DNA of 33,234 nt from Acidobacteriota bacterium. GTDB taxonomy: Bacteria > Acidobacteriota > UBA6911 > JACOSC01. The stretch lies in contig JACOSC010000004.1 of the NCBI GenBank assembly GCA_016179055.1, forward strand, positions 1 through 33,234. The letters are read 5' to 3'. The translations under genes were made by a program, and so were the position numbers. The notes beneath the pieces were generated by a model, which made no database searches, was not told where the DNA came from, and saw nothing but the letters and a program-made list of their open reading frames with translations. Positions within the stretch are counted from its first letter, which is position 1. Every line of letters begins with the position of its first letter. Positions 16,220-25,334 of the stretch are shown here, piece after piece.

Positions 16220-17611
16220 ATGATGTTCGATACCACGATTGTCGCCATTGCCACGGCGATGGGCCGTTCGGCGATTTCTGTTATTCGGCTGAGCGGACCG
16301 AAGGCCTTGGAAATTTGTTCTCGACTGTTTGTTGATAAGCAGCGTTGTCCGCAGCAACTAAGCCCTTTCAAACCAACTCTGGGATTCATTATCGACGAGA
16401 AGGCCTCTGCATTAGTTGATCAAGTCTTGGTCACCTATTTTGTATCACCGCGTTCTTATACCGGCGAAGATGTAATTGAGATCTCCTGCCATGGTGCTCC
16501 GGTCATTTTAAAAAAAATTCTTGAGTTATTGGTACAGGCGGGTGCGATTTTAGCTCGGCCTGGTGAGTTTTCAATGAGAGCATTTATGAACGAAAAAATG
16601 GATCTGGCGCAGGCCGAGGCCATACGTGATTTAATCAATGCTCAGACCTATTATCAGGCCCAGGTTGCTAATTATCAGTTAAATGGTGGATTGTCAAAGC
16701 AGCTAAAGCCTTTAGTAGTAAAACTTTTGGAAATTGCCTGCCATCTTGAATCAAAATTGGAGTTTGTAGAGGATGATATTGAGACTGAAGAACGCGAAAC
16801 CATCAATTTGAAACTCTTAAATGTGCTACGCGAGTTAGAATCATTGCAAGATAATTTTCAATTCGGGAAAATTGTTCATGATGGACTGAGCTTAGCCATT
16901 ATTGGACGTCCTAATGTGGGTAAATCCAGCTTGTATAATGCCCTGCTCCATTCTGATCGAGCCATTGTATCTGACAGGCCGGGGACTACGCGAGACCTAC
17001 TATATGAATCGGCATGCATTGATGGCGTTCCGATTCGCTTGATCGATACGGCGGGGATAAGGGCCAAAACATCATGCGACATAGAGCGTGTTGGAATCGA
17101 AAAGGCACACGAGGCCATTTCTGAAGCAGATTTTGTCTTGTTTGTACTCGATAGGTCCGAGCCATTAACTACGGATGATTTTGCGTTGCAGCAGATACTT
17201 CACCAAGCCTACCGTCCCTATTATATAGTTTTGAATAAGTCGGATCTCCCGGCAAAAATCAATGCTTGCGAATTAGAGCAATTGATTGACGGTCATCAAA
17301 GCATTGAGGTTTCCGCTAAGGAACGGCGTGGTCTTGATATCCTTAAGAAGGTTATTCTGAAGGGAGTACCGTCGTTTGCTGACTCTGAGACTGCATCTCA
17401 TGTTGTAACTAATGTTCGGCATCAGGAATGTGTTCAACGAGCGATTAACCATTTGAGAAAAGCGCGAACGGCTCTTGAAACGGGCCTGTCGGAAGAATTT
17501 GCTCTTTTTGACTTACATAAGGCCCATCGAGCTTTGGGTGAAATTACGGGAGAATACCGCACGGAAGACCTGCTTGGGATGATCTTTTCAACGTTCTGTA
17601 TTGGAAAGTAA
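16220..17611 (+). CDS. mnmE: tRNA modification GTPase MnmE
   Basis: GTPase which, with MnmG, builds the 5-carboxymethylaminomethyl group on wobble U34 of certain tRNAs. 463 residues. The N-terminal formyl-THF-binding domain (ATAMGRSAISVIRLSG), the helical domain, and the inserted G domain with G1 GRPNVGKSS (229-237), RPGTTRD, G3 DTAG (276-279) and G4 NKSD (339-342) are all present. The C terminus ends in CIGK, the conserved catalytic cysteine motif. An adjacent second ATG at 16223 makes the exact start uncertain by one residue. MnmG is encoded 25 bases downstream. Confidence 0.97.
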   Translation: MMFDTTIVAIATAMGRSAISVIRLSGPKALEICSRLFVDKQRCPQQLSPFKPTLGFIIDEKASALVDQVLVTYFVSPRSYTGEDVIEISCHGAPVILKKILELLVQAGAILARPGEFSMRAFMNEKMDLAQAEAIRDLINAQTYYQAQVANYQLNGGLSKQLKPLVVKLLEIACHLESKLEFVEDDIETEERETINLKLLNVLRELESLQDNFQFGKIVHDGLSLAIIGRPNVGKSSLYNALLHSDRAIVSDRPGTTRDLLYESACIDGVPIRLIDTAGIRAKTSCDIERVGIEKAHEAISEADFVLFVLDRSEPLTTDDFALQQILHQAYRPYYIVLNKSDLPAKINACELEQLIDGHQSIEVSAKERRGLDILKKVILKGVPSFADSETASHVVTNVRHQECVQRAINHLRKARTALETGLSEEFALFDLHKAHRALGEITGEYRTEDLLGMIFSTFCIGK

Positions 17612-17636
17612 GGATCTAAACACACAGAATTTATCT

Positions 17637-19562
17637 ATGAATTACAATTTCGCTGAGGAATATGATGTAATCGTAGTTGGCGGGGGTCACGCGGGTTGCG
17701 AGGCTGCATGGGCTTCGGCCAAGATGGGGGCGCGCACGGCGCTTTTCACAATGAATGTAGATCTTATCGCTCAGATGTCCTGTAATCCTTCTATCGGTGG
17801 CATCGCCAAGGGACACATTGTTCGCGAGATCGATGCCATGGGCGGAGTAATGGGGTTGGTTGCTGATCGAGCCGGTATTCAGTTTCGATTGCTCAATCGT
17901 AGCCGAGGACCTGCCGTGCAATCGCCACGGGCTCAATGCGATAAATCGTTATATCGCCTTGAAATGAAAAAACTCCTGGAATCAAATCCTGCTTTGGATT
18001 TAAAGCAAAACGAGATCGTTGATCTTGTAGTTGATAACGCCAGGGTATTAGGAGTAGAAGTAATAGACGGACGATTAATTCGAGCCGAAGCTGTTGTCTT
18101 GACAACCGGGACATTCTTGAATGGATTGATACATGTGGGAGAGAAGCAGTTTGCAGCAGGTCGCGCTGGAGAGACACCTTCTTTGCGTCTAGCCACTCGC
18201 TTGAAAGACCTAAACTTTCCTGTGGGCCGATTGAAAACCGGAACACCACCTCGTTTGGATGGGCGAACCATTGATTTTTCAAAATTCACACCCCAGGACA
18301 GCGACTTGAATCCAGTGTTTTTTTCCTTTTGTACTAAAAAGTTCTATCAACCTCAGATAGCATGTTATCTTGGTCATAGTAACCAACGAATTCACCAAAT
18401 AATCCGCGATAATCTGCACCGATCACCATTATACGGTGGCGTTATCAAAGGAATTGGCCCTCGCTACTGCCCCTCTTTCGAAGACAAAGTCGTTAAATTT
18501 CCTGATCGTTCCAGTCATCAAATTATCCTGGAGCCGGAGGGTTTGGAGACCAATGAGATATATGTGAATGGACTTTCTACCAGCATGCCCGTTGATGTGC
18601 AACAGGCGATCGTACGAGAGATTCCCGGGTTGGAACACGCGAAAATGATCAGACCTGGATATGCTATCGAATATGATTTTGTTCAGCCGACAGAATTGCA
18701 TAGCTGGCTAGAGACTAAGCGACTGTCTGGGTTATTTCATGCTGGACAAATAAACGGAACCACCGGTTATGAAGAGGCGGCTGCGCAGGGCCTGATGGCT
18801 GGGATCAATGCCGCTTTGCATGCCATGAGACGGCAGCCTTTTGTCATATCCAGATCAGAAGGTTATATTGGTGTACTTATTGACGACTTGATAACAAAAG
18901 GGGTGGATGAACCTTATCGCATGTTTACGGCACGCGCAGAATATCGTTTGCTACTCCGCATCGATAATGCCGACACTCGGCTAACGACGAAAGCGAGGTC
19001 ACTGGGGCTAATCGAAGCGGATCGTCTTAAACATTTCGAAAGGAAATACTTGCTCATTAACTCCTTACTTGAATTCTTACATCGGTGTCGCCTGCAAGAA
19101 AGTGATCCGGCGTTGAAAGATTTCTTGACTCGACACGGATTCGAATTGAAGGGTCGAACTTTGCACGAGCTTTTAAAGAGGCCGGATGTTAGACTCACGG
19201 ATTTCTTATCCTGTTGGAATTGCGAAGAAAAGAATTTTTCGGACGTTAATATGCAAGACGTCATCACTGCTGTTGAGGCGCAAGTGAAATTTGAAGGCTA
19301 CATTATGCAACAACAAATTGAAATAAAAAAATTGGGCGCTCTGGAAAATGAGAAGCTTCCCACTAACATTGACTTCCGCGGCATTCACGGCTTATCGGTT
19401 GAGATTAAGCAGAAACTCACTCTAATGAGACCAGCTACTTTTGGAGAGGCGAGCAGAATTCCGGGTGTGACTCCAGCTTCGTTAACAGCCATACGCATTT
19501 ATTTGATTTGTCGAGATCGAATGCGTGACAAGCCTTCTATATTAAAAAGGCTGACGGTTTAA
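17637..19562 (+). CDS. mnmG: tRNA uridine-5-carboxymethylaminomethyl modification enzyme MnmG (GidA)
   Basis: FAD-dependent partner of MnmE. 641 residues from ATG 17637. The Rossmann dinucleotide motif VVGGGHAGCEAA (13-24), CNPSIGGIAKGHIVREIDAMGG (in two parts), the TTGTFLNG segment and GQINGTTGYEEAAAQG are all family signatures. The C-terminal helical domain, which binds MnmE, is complete. The open frame could start at a TTG (17601) inside the mnmE end, adding 12 residues (ESKDLNTQNLS), but family N termini begin around MNYNFAEEYDVIVVGGG, so the ATG is preferred. Its stop overlaps the rsmG start by one base (TAATG), indicating coupled translation. Confidence 0.97.
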   Translation: MNYNFAEEYDVIVVGGGHAGCEAAWASAKMGARTALFTMNVDLIAQMSCNPSIGGIAKGHIVREIDAMGGVMGLVADRAGIQFRLLNRSRGPAVQSPRAQCDKSLYRLEMKKLLESNPALDLKQNEIVDLVVDNARVLGVEVIDGRLIRAEAVVLTTGTFLNGLIHVGEKQFAAGRAGETPSLRLATRLKDLNFPVGRLKTGTPPRLDGRTIDFSKFTPQDSDLNPVFFSFCTKKFYQPQIACYLGHSNQRIHQIIRDNLHRSPLYGGVIKGIGPRYCPSFEDKVVKFPDRSSHQIILEPEGLETNEIYVNGLSTSMPVDVQQAIVREIPGLEHAKMIRPGYAIEYDFVQPTELHSWLETKRLSGLFHAGQINGTTGYEEAAAQGLMAGINAALHAMRRQPFVISRSEGYIGVLIDDLITKGVDEPYRMFTARAEYRLLLRIDNADTRLTTKARSLGLIEADRLKHFERKYLLINSLLEFLHRCRLQESDPALKDFLTRHGFELKGRTLHELLKRPDVRLTDFLSCWNCEEKNFSDVNMQDVITAVEAQVKFEGYIMQQQIEIKKLGALENEKLPTNIDFRGIHGLSVEIKQKLTLMRPATFGEASRIPGVTPASLTAIRIYLICRDRMRDKPSILKRLTV

Positions 19563-20209
19563 TGGAATTTGCTCGGCTTATTGAAAATGAAGCGCCTGCG
19601 TTCCAGCTTTCTTTATCTTCTTCCGTAATAGCGTCTTGCGAGTCCTATTACGCTTTATTGCAACGATGGAATACCGCGGTCAATTTGATGGCTGACTTGG
19701 ATCCACTGGAAGTTGCACGTTTTCATTTTCTCGAATCCATGTATGCCGTGCACTTCATTTCACCATCGACTAGGAATCACATAGACCTGGGATCGGGCGC
19801 TGGTTTTCCAGCTATTCCCCTCAAACTCCTCTTACCAACATTGCGAAATTTCTTGTATGAATCACGGTCCCGTCGCTGCGCGTTTCTTAAGGAACTCATC
19901 AGAGAGCTAAAATTGTCCAATGTCTCAATTATACCCATAAACATTTCTTCGGTATCTATACGGAAGCTTCATATGCCTTTCGACATTATCACGTTTAGAG
20001 CAATTCAGTTTGATTCTAAGTTATTGAATGCGCTAGTTTCGGTGATGCCCGTTGAAGGGCGGCTGCTTGTTTGGCACGGGCAGGCTTCCCCACACCGAGA
20101 CTATTTATTACATGATCCCCGCCTCGTTGAGATTGAAAAACGGCGGATACCCACGTCGAGAGCTCGCTTTATTTCAATATTTGAACGAGATGCAATAGCA
20201 AAAAAATGA
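19562..20209 (+). CDS. rsmG: 16S rRNA (guanine527-N7)-methyltransferase RsmG (GidB)
   Basis: Methylates N7 of G527 in 16S rRNA; loss in other bacteria gives low-level streptomycin resistance. 215 residues. The pattern WNTAVNLMADLDPLEVARFHFLES (in two parts, 36-59) and the SAM loop HIDLGSGAGFPAIPLKLL (73-90) are diagnostic. The start ATG shares a base with the mnmG stop. rsmG followed by parA and parB is a conserved origin-proximal arrangement. The parS-like site begins 8 bases after its stop. Confidence 0.93.
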   Translation: MEFARLIENEAPAFQLSLSSSVIASCESYYALLQRWNTAVNLMADLDPLEVARFHFLESMYAVHFISPSTRNHIDLGSGAGFPAIPLKLLLPTLRNFLYESRSRRCAFLKELIRELKLSNVSIIPINISSVSIRKLHMPFDIITFRAIQFDSKLLNALVSVMPVEGRLLVWHGQASPHRDYLLHDPRLVEIEKRRIPTSRARFISIFERDAIAKK

Positions 20210-20217
20210 ATACTGAG

Positions 20218-20233
20218 TGTTCCACGTAGAACA
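20218..20233. promoter_or_regulatory. parS: parS centromere site
   Basis: TGTTCCACGTAGAACA differs from the perfect palindrome TGTTCCACGTGGAACA at one position and matches the bacterial parS consensus TGTTNCACGTGAAACA closely. Flanking bases extend the symmetry to 18 (GTGTTCCACGTAGAACAC, 20217-20234). It lies between rsmG and parA, a classic location, and should be bound by the ParB encoded downstream. Confidence 0.8.
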
Positions 20234-20269
20234 CAATTATGATTGCCGCTCTATTCCAAGAAATTAATT

Positions 20270-20297
20270 TTGCGAAAGCTAATGGAATTATGATAAT
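20270..20297 (+). promoter_or_regulatory. Promoter of parA-parB
   Basis: TTGCGA (20270-20275) and GATAAT (20292-20297) are 16 bases apart, with TG just before the -10 core. The expected start near 20304 gives a short leader carrying GAGG at 20313-20316. The parS site lies about 37 bases upstream of the -35 box, so spreading ParB could repress this promoter. Confidence 0.45.
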
Positions 20298-20327
20298 CTA
20301 ACGCCTATCTAAGAGGTCATGCACTCA

Positions 20328-21101
20328 ATGGGTAAAGTAATCTCCATTGCGAATCAAAAAGGAGGCGTTGGAAAAACTACAACGGCCGTCAATCTCTCGG
20401 CATGTCTTGCTTACTTGGGCGAAAAAGTTCTGCTTATTGATTTCGATGCCCAGGCCAATGCAACTAGTAGCCTGGGAATTTATGACAAATCTCCCTTCAC
20501 CCTATATCAGTCACTACTTTTCCTGGAACCATTGCAAAAAATAATCCTTGATACTGAAGTATTGAACTTAAAGATGATTCCCGCAGATAAGCAGCTAGCG
20601 GCCGCGGTATTGGAATTGGCTAATGTTCCACAGCGAGAGTACTTGCTTAGAAATTTACTTGGAGCAGTGAATGATGATTTTACATATATAATGATTGATA
20701 CACCGCCATCTCTAAATCTTCTCACTATTAATGCCTTGTCTGCGTCAGATTCCGTACTGATACCAATTCAATGTGAGTATTTTGCATTGGAAGGCGTTAC
20801 TGACCTGATGGATACGGTCTCACGAATCCGTAGAAGTCTTAACACCAATTTGAGAATCGAAGGTGTACTTCTTACTATGCATGATGATCGGACCAACTTA
20901 TCTAATCAAGTTGCGGACGAACTCCGGCGTTTTTTTGGGAAACAACTTTTTCAAACCATCATTCCACGAAATATTCGCTTAGCGGAGTCCCCTAGTTTTG
21001 GCAAGCCTGTGATATTGTACGACGCCAAGTGCCGAGGGGCAGAGTGCTATATGAACTTAGCGAAGGAGTTATTGAGCTGTGAAGCGAAATGTTCTGGGTA
21101 G
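20328..21101 (+). CDS. parA: Chromosome partitioning ATPase ParA (Soj)
   Basis: Deviant-Walker ATPase that moves ParB-parS complexes over the nucleoid. 257 residues from ATG 20328. IANQKGGVGKTTTAVNLSA (7-25) carries the Walker A with its signature lysine, DFDAQANATSSLG follows, and YIMIDTPPSL is the Walker B. The frame contains an earlier ATG at 20319, but the GAGG at 20313-20316 is only 2 bases from it and 11 from 20328. Family proteins begin with MGKxIxIANQKGG, so 20328 is chosen. It is the small chromosomal type, with no N-terminal HTH. It overlaps parB by 23 bases. Confidence 0.95.
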   Translation: MGKVISIANQKGGVGKTTTAVNLSACLAYLGEKVLLIDFDAQANATSSLGIYDKSPFTLYQSLLFLEPLQKIILDTEVLNLKMIPADKQLAAAVLELANVPQREYLLRNLLGAVNDDFTYIMIDTPPSLNLLTINALSASDSVLIPIQCEYFALEGVTDLMDTVSRIRRSLNTNLRIEGVLLTMHDDRTNLSNQVADELRRFFGKQLFQTIIPRNIRLAESPSFGKPVILYDAKCRGAECYMNLAKELLSCEAKCSG

Positions 21102-21936
21102 AGGACTTAACGCATTGATTCCTGATGGTTTATCAGGAGATGACGCGATCGTTTCATCAATCAGGATTGATGCAATATCACCGAACAAGAATCAGCCAAG
21201 GGCTAAAATGAACCATGATTCACTTCATGAGCTTGCCGCTTCAATTCGAGAGCACGGCGTCGTTCAACCCATACTAGTAATTCGTGCGGAAGGTGGCTAT
21301 CAAATTGTGGCAGGCGAACGAAGATGGAGAGCTGCGCAAGTGGCCGGTCTTAAAACCATCCCAGCGATCATTCGAGAATTCACTGAATCACAGTTGCTGG
21401 AAGTCGCTCTTATTGAGAATCTTCAGCGCGAAGATTTGAATCCGATTGATGAGGCATCCGCCTATCAGAAGTTGATGGAGCTTTTTGGCTTCAGTCAGGA
21501 AACAGTCGCCAAGAAAGTTGGAAAAGAACGGTCCTCGATTGCAAACGCGCTCCGCTTACTACGCTTGCCTGGAATCATCCGAGAGCTTTTGGCAGAACGG
21601 CGCATATCCGTGGGGCATGCAAAAACTCTTCTGTCGCTTGGAACCGAGGCGTTGCAGCACAAGGTAGTTGAGCAAATCCTGAATCAAAATCTTTCTGTTC
21701 GGCAAAGTGAAGAGTTAGTCCGCAAGGTTTTAGAGAATAAACAGCCGGTTGAAAAAATCTCCTCGCCCGCAGACCCCAATAGATTAGCGGCAGAAGATAA
21801 ATTGCGTCGTCACTTGGGGTCGAAGGTAAGCATACGACAGACAGGCCAAGGAGGACGAATTGAAATCGAATTCTATTCAGAGGACGATCTGCATCGCATA
21901 TATACGCTGATATTAGGCAAGGAAGCATGTTCTTAA
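21079..21936 (+). CDS. parB: Chromosome partitioning protein ParB (Spo0J)
   Basis: CTP-dependent DNA clamp that loads at parS and spreads. 285 residues from a GTG at 21079, inside the end of parA, with AAGGAG ending 10 bases upstream. KRNVLGRGLNALIP at the N terminus is the ParA-interacting segment type. ISPNKNQPRAKMNHDSLHELAASIREHGVVQP is the ParB N domain in which the CTP pocket forms, with GERRWRAAQVAG as the GERRxRA box and ENLQREDLNPIDEA next. A central HTH (FSQETVAKKVGKERSSIANALRLLRLP, in two parts) reads parS. The C-terminal dimer domain ends the protein. All elements needed for function are present. Confidence 0.95.
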   Translation: MKRNVLGRGLNALIPDGLSGDDAIVSSIRIDAISPNKNQPRAKMNHDSLHELAASIREHGVVQPILVIRAEGGYQIVAGERRWRAAQVAGLKTIPAIIREFTESQLLEVALIENLQREDLNPIDEASAYQKLMELFGFSQETVAKKVGKERSSIANALRLLRLPGIIRELLAERRISVGHAKTLLSLGTEALQHKVVEQILNQNLSVRQSEELVRKVLENKQPVEKISSPADPNRLAAEDKLRRHLGSKVSIRQTGQGGRIEIEFYSEDDLHRIYTLILGKEACS

Positions 21937-22016
21937 TGGATTCGTTCCGTACGTGGCCAACACATACCAATGGTTCACCATAACATTCCGATTTTCGTAG
22001 TTCCAATTTAAGTAAT

Positions 22017-22047
22017 GCCGTAGATTCCCCTGATCGAGCCGTAGATT
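22017..22047. repeat. Direct repeat GCCGTAGATT x2, 21-bp period
   Basis: GCCGTAGATT occurs at 22017-22026 and 22038-22047, exactly two helical turns apart and 34 bases upstream of the likely -35 box of the PBP2 gene. The position would suit an activator or repressor site. No factor can be named. Confidence 0.35.
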
Positions 22048-22080
22048 AATCATATTTTTTGTCCATCCCCGTTTAAGGAG

Positions 22081-22109
22081 TAGTCAAGGACGACGACGCA
22101 GATTATAAT
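22081..22109 (+). promoter_or_regulatory. Promoter of the PBP2-rodA pair
   Basis: TAGTCA (22081-22086, four of six consensus bases) and a perfect TATAAT (22104-22109) are 17 bases apart. The leader would run from about 22116 to the TTG at 22149 and includes GAGGTG. Confidence 0.5.
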
Positions 22110-22148
22110 TATAGAAGGAATTCAGACCAATAATGAGGTGCCGTTATT

Positions 22149-24086
22149 TTGAGGCTAACAAGTGACAAGATTCGGGGATTAGGTGGAAATTCCTCGGCCA
22201 ACAAGATCCTGGTCAGCCGACTGAAATGGATCGAGTGGCTCATTATTGTGACGTTCATACTATTCAGTACACGGCTTTGGCAGTTACAAATTATTGAAGG
22301 TGGCCGCAACACAAAATTGGCGGATCAAAATGGCATACGGAATATTACGCTCATGGCCCCTCGGGGTGTAATTGTCGACCGAAAAGGCAGGCCCCTCGTA
22401 ATTAATCAGCCTTCTTATAACGCCTACCTTATGCGTGACCGAATTAAGAATCGTACGGAAACTCTACAATATTTATCACAGGGATTGAGACTTCCTGAGG
22501 AAGATGTCTTACTGCGGTTGGAGAAGTTTCGATCGGCGCCCTCATTTCAGCCCATCGTCATCAAAGAAGCCCTCTCAATAAATGATATCGCATTTATCGA
22601 GTCGCACCAAGTTGAGCATCCCGAAGTTCGCATAACCCATGAGCCCAGACGCTTTTATCCCTACGGGTCCCTTGCGGCTCACCTGATTGGTTACGTGGGT
22701 GAAATTTCAGAGAGCCAATTGCGGGGAGGTGACTTACCTGATCCGAAGCCCGGCGATATTGTTGGGAAGGCAGGGCTGGAAAAACAATATAACACGCTTC
22801 TGATGGGCAAGGACGGTAAGAAGCGCGTCGTAGTTAATAGCCTTGGCCGGGAGATAAGTGAATTATCACGGCAGGACCCGATAATAGGAACCCAACTTAC
22901 TCTTACTCTCGACCTTGATTTGCAACTTGCCGCGGAGCGCTTGCTGGAGGATAAGACCGGAACCGTTGTAGCACTAAACCCTCAGAATGGCGAAGTTCTA
23001 GCAATGGCTAGTCACCCGGCTTTTGATCCCAATAGTTTTGCTTCTCATATTTCTGTCAGGGATTGGCAGGAGCTATTATCGAACGCGGACCACCCTCTGC
23101 AGAATCGCGCTCTACAGAGTATGTTCTCCCCTGGTTCCGTGTTCAAAGTAATTATGGCCTTTGCGGGATTAGAGGAGAATGTGCTCACTCCTCAAACCTC
23201 CGTGATCTGTAGCGGCGGCGCCTACATCTACGGCAATTTATTTCATTGTCATAAGGTCCATGGCTTTGTAAATCTTAATCGAGCCATCGCGGCCTCTTGC
23301 AACGTATTTTTTTACAACCTCGGTAAAAATTTAGGTATTGAACGAATTGCACGTCACGCCATGCAGCTTGGCTTAGGTCGAAAAACTAATATCGATCTTC
23401 CCGATGAAAAATCAGGCCTGTTTCCAACACCAGAATGGAAAGAGCGCATCCAAGGCGAAAAATGGTTTGCCGGTGAAACGATCTCTGTAGCGATTGGGCA
23501 AGGATCTGTGACGGTCACACCCATACAACTGGCCAAGGCTATCAGTGCTATCGCTTCCGGAAAGATATCCCAGCCGCATGTACTATTACATCCGGCCGTA
23601 CCCACCAACCCTACCGATACGCCCCAGAAGAAATCCCCTGCTGACCTATTTACGGTTTTACACGCGGACACGAACAAGGAGACTCAGTATCCTATGGATG
23701 GCTCACAGACCGTGCTTCTTTCTGATCGTAATCGCCAGATCGTTGTTCGCGGGATGTGGAGCGTAGTTAACGAAGGTGGGACAGGTGGGGCCGCTCGCAT
23801 CACTGGATTGGATGTCTGCGGAAAGACCGGCACGGCGCAGTTGATCAGTTTGAAAGGAAAATCAAAGCTTACAGAGGGTGAGAAATCACGCTTTGAGCAT
23901 AACGCTTGGTTTGTAGGGTTTGCGCCCCGTGATAATCCTGAGCTAATGATTGTCGTCATGGTAGAACATGGCGGCGCCGGCGGTAGAGCTTCCGCTCCCA
24001 TTGCAGGAGCCTTGTTTCGCGAATACTTCGTCCCGAAGCCCTCTGATAGTTTGCCGCTTCAGCAAACAACCATTGACGTTCCCTAA
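22149..24086 (+). CDS. mrdA: Penicillin-binding protein 2 (elongation-specific transpeptidase)
   Basis: Cross-links peptidoglycan during lateral growth, paired with RodA. 645 residues. It has a short cytoplasmic start, one membrane anchor (about 28-48, WIEWLIIVTFILFSTRLWQLQ) and a PBP-dimer/pedestal region with HEPRRFYPYGSLAAHLIGYVG. The transpeptidase domain carries the three active-site motifs: SVFK (near 330), SCN (near 384) and KTG (near 559, CGKTGTAQ). The SVFK form replaces the more usual STFK or SVFK variants within SPGS. The start is a TTG with GAGG ending 10 bases upstream; no better ATG precedes the anchor. rodA begins 10 bases after the stop. mreBCD, often placed before these genes, are absent here. 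Confidence 0.94.
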   Translation: MRLTSDKIRGLGGNSSANKILVSRLKWIEWLIIVTFILFSTRLWQLQIIEGGRNTKLADQNGIRNITLMAPRGVIVDRKGRPLVINQPSYNAYLMRDRIKNRTETLQYLSQGLRLPEEDVLLRLEKFRSAPSFQPIVIKEALSINDIAFIESHQVEHPEVRITHEPRRFYPYGSLAAHLIGYVGEISESQLRGGDLPDPKPGDIVGKAGLEKQYNTLLMGKDGKKRVVVNSLGREISELSRQDPIIGTQLTLTLDLDLQLAAERLLEDKTGTVVALNPQNGEVLAMASHPAFDPNSFASHISVRDWQELLSNADHPLQNRALQSMFSPGSVFKVIMAFAGLEENVLTPQTSVICSGGAYIYGNLFHCHKVHGFVNLNRAIAASCNVFFYNLGKNLGIERIARHAMQLGLGRKTNIDLPDEKSGLFPTPEWKERIQGEKWFAGETISVAIGQGSVTVTPIQLAKAISAIASGKISQPHVLLHPAVPTNPTDTPQKKSPADLFTVLHADTNKETQYPMDGSQTVLLSDRNRQIVVRGMWSVVNEGGTGGAARITGLDVCGKTGTAQLISLKGKSKLTEGEKSRFEHNAWFVGFAPRDNPELMIVVMVEHGGAGGRASAPIAGALFREYFVPKPSDSLPLQQTTIDVP

Positions 24087-24096
24087 ATTCATCACT

Positions 24097-25191
24097 ATGC
24101 TGACCCGCCGAATGATCTCGAATTTTGACTGGGCCCTTTTCTTGTCCATATTAATAGTATCCGGCCTCAGTGTTGTTTTCATTTATAGCGCAAGTTTTAC
24201 AAGTCACATGATAGGTGATTTCTGGCAGCGGCAACTTTTTTGGATAGTTGTCGGCCTGATCGTCATGATGACTGTTATTTACGTAGATTACCACATCTTT
24301 GCAGAGTATAGCTATTTACTCTACTTTGTCTCCCTTGCTGGGCTGGTTTACGTGTTGTTATTCGGACGAGTGATCAACAACACGCAAGGCTGGTTGGTTT
24401 TTGGGTCCGTTCATATACAGCCGGCGGAATTTGCCAAGGTTATCAGTTTGTTCGCACTTGCGCGCTTTTTCTCGAATAATGATCGAGAGATTTTGGATTG
24501 GCGGGCTTTGACCATCGGCGCCGGGCTCATGGTTCTCCCTATTGCGCTCGTCGTGCTTCAGCATGATATCGGCACCGCGTTAACTTTTGTTCCGGTTTTT
24601 GCCGGCCTCTCCTTCTGTGGCGGCGTTCAGAAAAAAGTCATGATTGCATCGTTGGTGATTGTGCTGATTGCTGCCCCGGTGCTTTGGATCAATTTGAAAG
24701 ATTATCACCGAGAACGTATACGATCCATGCTTGATCCCGATTATGACGTTAAGGGAATTGGCTATCAAACGGCTCAATCAAAAATTGCCATTGGCTCGGG
24801 TCGTGTCCTTGGCAAGGGCCTTAAACAAGGCAGTCAAAGTCAACTGGGATTTCTTCCTGGCCGTCATACGGATTTTATCTTTTCAGTCATGGCTGAGAAT
24901 ATTGGCTTTGTTGGGGCAAATGGCATTCTAATACTCTACCTGATAATTTGTTTTCGTCTGATTCACATTGCGCGCGATGCCAAAGAGCGCCTGGGAAGTT
25001 TGATCGCCATCGGGGTTTTGTCAATTTGGCTCTTTCATGTTATCATTAACGTCGGTATGGCTTTAGGATTAGTACCGGTTATCGGGATACCTTTGCCGTT
25101 CTTTAGCTACGGCGGCTCATCCATAATATCGAACTTCATGGCACTGGGTCTTGTACTCAACGTTGGTATGCGACGGTATGTCAATCAGTAG
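24097..25191 (+). CDS. rodA: Peptidoglycan polymerase RodA (SEDS family)
   Basis: Multi-pass SEDS glycosyltransferase that polymerises lipid II with PBP2. 364 residues, close to the family norm, from ATG 24097. Its open frame extends back into the PBP2 gene to 23968, but that part is only a frame shadow. About ten hydrophobic segments are visible, with HTDFIFSVMAENIGFVG, GTALTFVPVFAGLSF and GIPLPFFSYGGSSI as characteristic motifs. The catalytic aspartate is in QHDIGTAL; most RodA proteins read QPDLGTAL, so histidine replaces proline next to it. No ribosome binding site precedes the ATG, so translation is probably coupled to the PBP2 gene. Confidence 0.95.
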   Translation: MLTRRMISNFDWALFLSILIVSGLSVVFIYSASFTSHMIGDFWQRQLFWIVVGLIVMMTVIYVDYHIFAEYSYLLYFVSLAGLVYVLLFGRVINNTQGWLVFGSVHIQPAEFAKVISLFALARFFSNNDREILDWRALTIGAGLMVLPIALVVLQHDIGTALTFVPVFAGLSFCGGVQKKVMIASLVIVLIAAPVLWINLKDYHRERIRSMLDPDYDVKGIGYQTAQSKIAIGSGRVLGKGLKQGSQSQLGFLPGRHTDFIFSVMAENIGFVGANGILILYLIICFRLIHIARDAKERLGSLIAIGVLSIWLFHVIINVGMALGLVPVIGIPLPFFSYGGSSIISNFMALGLVLNVGMRRYVNQ

Positions 25192-25334
25192 GGTTGTCCT
25201 TTTTACTGTAGCGCTTAGGTTGATGGGTTAACTGCTGAGAAGATTTTTTGGGTGTAGAACAATTTTTGAAGCCTTCGCCTATTATGGGTCAATTTTTCCC
25301 GCTTAGCCTGTTTAAGCGAATGGCTTAGCGAGAC

